Both the position numbers and the translations under genes were made by a program. Below the pieces are notes generated by a model, which saw nothing but the letters and a program-made list of their open reading frames with translations, was not told where the DNA came from and did no database searches. Positions 1-6,354 of a stretch of DNA of 6,354 nt are shown here, one piece after another; the stretch's first letter is position 1; the number at the start of each line of letters is the position of its first letter. Origin of the DNA: an archaeon (GTDB taxonomy: Archaea > Hydrothermarchaeota > Hydrothermarchaeia > JALTZZ01 > JALUTC01). The stretch is taken from the NCBI GenBank assembly GCA_027051265.1, contig JALTZH010000024.1, positions 1 through 6,354 on the forward strand. Direction: 5' to 3'.

Positions 1-1
1 A

Positions 2-4587
<4,586 letters not shown>

Positions 4588-4601
<14 letters not shown>

Positions 4602-5724
4602 TGGGATTTATAAATTGAAGAGATATTTTGCATTAGCTTTAGATCCGATACATGTTGGAACAGGTGGATATAGAATTGGTAGAGTTGATAATACAATAGT
4701 AAGGGAACCGGCTACCGGAGTTCCAAAAATTCCTGGAACAACAATTGAGGGTTGTTGTAGAAGCTATGCTTATCTAAAATCAAAAGAGGATGGAAGAAAT
4801 ATCAATACCTATTGTGCTAAAGGAAAGCCTAAAAGTGAAACCGAGCAGCCATGCGGATCGTGTGAAATTTGTATAACCTTTGGATATGCAAGGAAGGATA
4901 AATCCATGCAAGCATTGGCTCTATTTTCTGATGCAAGAATTCTCTTCTTCCCTGTTGCAACGATGATTGGCCCTGTTTGGATTACTTGCCCAATGGTCTT
5001 AAAGGATGCTGGAGTTAAATTAAATAACGATGAAAACAAATTAGAAAAATTAGAGGGAGGATTTTTAAAAGCAAATGATTTAACACTACCAATGGATGAT
5101 GATAAAAAAGTATATTTAAATTTTGGATGGTTATTACTTAAAGGTAAGGACGAAAATATAAATCCTATGCAATGGAAATATAAAGAAAACAGAGAATACA
5201 AATCCTTAAGTGACATTATCCCTAAAGATATATTAAATAAAATCATCATAGTTCCGGATGAATTGTTTTCAACAATCGTGAATTCAAATCTTGAAGTAAG
5301 AACTTCGATAGCAATTGATCCCGAAACTGGTACTGTTGAAGAGAGGGCTTTATTCACTTATGAAGCAATTCCAAGAGGAACTGTGTTTTGGTTTGATGTT
5401 ATATATCAAAACCCCAAGAATTTTCAATTAAATGAATGGAATACAGAATTAATTATAAAAACTGTTGAAGATGGTCTTAAGTTGTTTGAATTTCTGGGAG
5501 TTGGAGGAATGGGTTCGAGAGGTTTTGGAAGGTTAAAGGTAATTGGAGAATTTTTACCATTTGATAAATATTTAGAGGCCCTTGAAAAAAGATTGGAAAT
5601 CTTACGTAAGAAACATAAGAATGATAAGATACAAGCAATTTGTAATTATCTGAAAAATATAAAATCAGAATATACAAATTGGATTGAAAAGATAGAAGAA
5701 ATAATAAATAAATTTTGTAGGTGA
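4588..5724 (+). CDS. cmr4: Cmr4-like Cas7-family RAMP backbone subunit
   Basis: This 378-residue RAMP is the likely repeating backbone subunit that binds the crRNA spacer and cuts target RNA. It has D-P-I-H-V-G-T-G-G at residues 19-27, V-D34-N-T-I-V-R-E at 33-40 with D34 in the place of the catalytic Asp of Cmr4/Csm3, and T-G-V-P-K-I-P-G-T-T-I-E-G at 43-55. C76, C89, C92 and C95 could bind zinc. A Cmr4-type SMQALALFSDARILFFP lies at 106-122, E-V-R-T-S-I-A-I-D at 236-244, and the glycine-rich loop GVGGMGSRGFGR at 304-315. That last loop is closer to Csm3-type proteins, so the family border is blurred. It is longer than usual for Cmr4 (about 300), with extra sequence near 135-225 and a charged helical tail from about 325. 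It overlaps the Cas10-like gene by 14 bases. Cas7 RAMP is near certain; the cmr4 label is moderate. Confidence 0.88.
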
Positions 5725-5725
5725 T
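5719..5725 (+). promoter_or_regulatory. Ribosome binding site AGGTGAT for the small-subunit gene
   Basis: AGGTGAT spans the stop codon of the Cmr4-like gene and lies five bases before the ATG at 5731. It rules out the in-frame TTG at 5725, which overlaps the site. Confidence 0.75.
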
Positions 5726-5730
5726 TGATA

Positions 5731-6120
5731 ATGGAAATTAACTTGGATAATATTGCTGCTGAAATCGGTTTCAAATTGGCTGAAGTAAATAAAGATAATG
5801 CAAAGGATTTTGAAAGAATTATCACAAAAGCCCTTGGAATATTGGTTGAAGATGGTTTACTAGCATATGCAATATGGTTGGAAAGCGAGGATGAAGAAAA
5901 AATAATAGACGAAATAATAAATAAGAGTTATGATTTGCTAAAAGACAAGATGGGATTAATTAAGAATGATTATAATGGTAAGGATAAATTGAGAAAAGCC
6001 ATTTTATACGAAATTTCTCGAGATATTCGAAAAACTCTTCTTGCAAGGCAGCTTCTCGAAAGAATGCTAACCTATGCAAAATACAGAGCAAAAGCAATCG
6101 TTAAACAGTCCCAGAAGTAA
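5731..6120 (+). CDS. Type III small subunit, Cmr5/Cas11-like
   Basis: This 129-residue, predicted all-helical, charged protein has the size and place of a Cas11 small subunit (Cmr5 or Csm2), which lines the belly of the type III complex and contacts the crRNA-target duplex. The most telling stretch is A-L-G-I-L-V-E-D-G-L-L-A-Y-A-I-W-L at residues 34-50, resembling the 'nGL-like' helix of Cmr5 proteins and small subunits from Csx11-type loci. No catalytic motif, signal peptide or membrane segment is seen, and the C-terminus is basic (R-A-K-A-I-V-K-Q-S-Q-K), consistent with RNA contact. The ATG at 5731 is chosen over the TTG at 5725 because of the AGGTGAT five bases upstream. The gene follows the Cmr4-like gene by six bases and precedes the next RAMP gene by two. 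The role rests mainly on length, helical character and position; sequence similarity is weak. Confidence 0.7.
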   Translation: MEINLDNIAAEIGFKLAEVNKDNAKDFERIITKALGILVEDGLLAYAIWLESEDEEKIIDEIINKSYDLLKDKMGLIKNDYNGKDKLRKAILYEISRDIRKTLLARQLLERMLTYAKYRAKAIVKQSQK

Positions 6121-6122
6121 TT

Positions 6123-6354
6123 ATGTCCTGGAAATGCTTTAAAATCGTATTTAAAGCGGAAGCTCCTATTCATATAGGTTATAAGCAGATAGGAATATTG
6201 AAAACAACGAGATATTATATAACCGGCAGAGCAATTTGGGGAGCAGTAACGGCGAATTTGACAAGAGTTTTATATGATCAATCGGAAAGTGATAGGTATA
6301 ACGATGTGGGTAAATTCGTCAAAAATAACATAAGAACAACATACTTTTATCCAG
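6123..6354 (+). CDS. RAMP-superfamily Cas protein, N-terminal part (3' truncated by window)
   Basis: The frame opens at ATG 6123, two bases after the small-subunit stop, and stays open for 77 codons to the edge; it is too close to the edge to end in the window. The N-terminus M-S-W-K-C-F-K-I-V-F-K forms the first RAMP beta strand, followed by A-P-I-H-I-G-Y at residues 15-21 (the 'PIHxG' signature) and T-R-Y-Y-I-T-G-R-A-I-W-G-A-V-T-A-N-L at 29-46, which takes the place of the usual 'IPGSSLKGALR'. The W-G-A-V-T-A variant resembles a RAMP seen with Csx11-type systems (recalled, unsearched). There is no strong ribosome site: only a weak AGAAG at 6113-6117 precedes it, so its translation probably depends on ribosomes finishing the small-subunit gene. 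It is likely a capping or structural subunit; the exact family is undetermined because the C-terminus is missing. Confidence 0.8.
   Translation, partial: MSWKCFKIVFKAEAPIHIGYKQIGILKTTRYYITGRAIWGAVTANLTRVLYDQSESDRYNDVGKFVKNNIRTTYFYP

Noticed and set aside
4809-5357. A 182-residue open frame on the minus strand
   Set aside because: It is antisense to a clear Cas7 RAMP with strong motifs; composition is what is expected from the complement of an AT-rich coding frame.

Overview
The window holds most of one co-directional, tightly packed type III CRISPR-Cas effector operon, all on the + strand, with a HEPN/MNT toxin-antitoxin-type gene pair sitting inside it. Both ends cut genes: the first gene enters from the left without its start, and the last runs off the right edge. 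No intergenic stretch exceeds a few bases, and I see no internal promoter, terminator, CRISPR array, RNA gene or insertion sequence.

Organism: the DNA is visibly AT-rich. Arginine is mostly AGA/AGG, isoleucine ATA is frequent, and the proteins are rich in Lys, Glu and Ile. Most genes start behind a strong AGGTGA or GGAGGTGA ribosome site lying inside the preceding gene. Together with the HEPN/MNT pair and the Cmr-like gene set, this suggests a thermophilic archaeon. A thermophilic bacterium (Thermotogae-like or similar) cannot be excluded from the sequence alone.

Layout: (1) 2-745, the C-terminal 247 residues of a RAMP-family Cas protein. (2) 735-1049, an MNT-type minimal nucleotidyltransferase. 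(3) 1046-1444, a HEPN-domain protein. (4) 1437-4601, a 1054-residue Cas10-family large subunit of apparent Csx11 type, with an intact HD motif and a zinc ribbon but no GGDD motif in its second Palm domain. (5) 4588-5724, a long Cmr4-like Cas7 backbone subunit with its presumed catalytic Asp. (6) 5731-6120, a small helical Cmr5/Cas11-like subunit. (7) 6123 to the edge, the start of another RAMP protein.

How it fits together: the Cas10-like subunit, Cas7-like backbone, small subunit and flanking RAMP proteins should form a crRNA-guided type III ribonucleoprotein. The backbone would cut target RNA and the HD domain single-stranded DNA. The apparent loss of GGDD implies that the complex makes no cyclic oligoadenylate, which fits the Csx11/III-C-like group. 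The point most worth following is that a HEPN/MNT pair, normally a self-contained toxin-antitoxin module, is embedded by overlapping reading frames between a structural RAMP gene and this signalling-deficient Cas10. It may be an addiction or guard module for the CRISPR operon, or a replacement abortive-infection arm. That functional link is inference.
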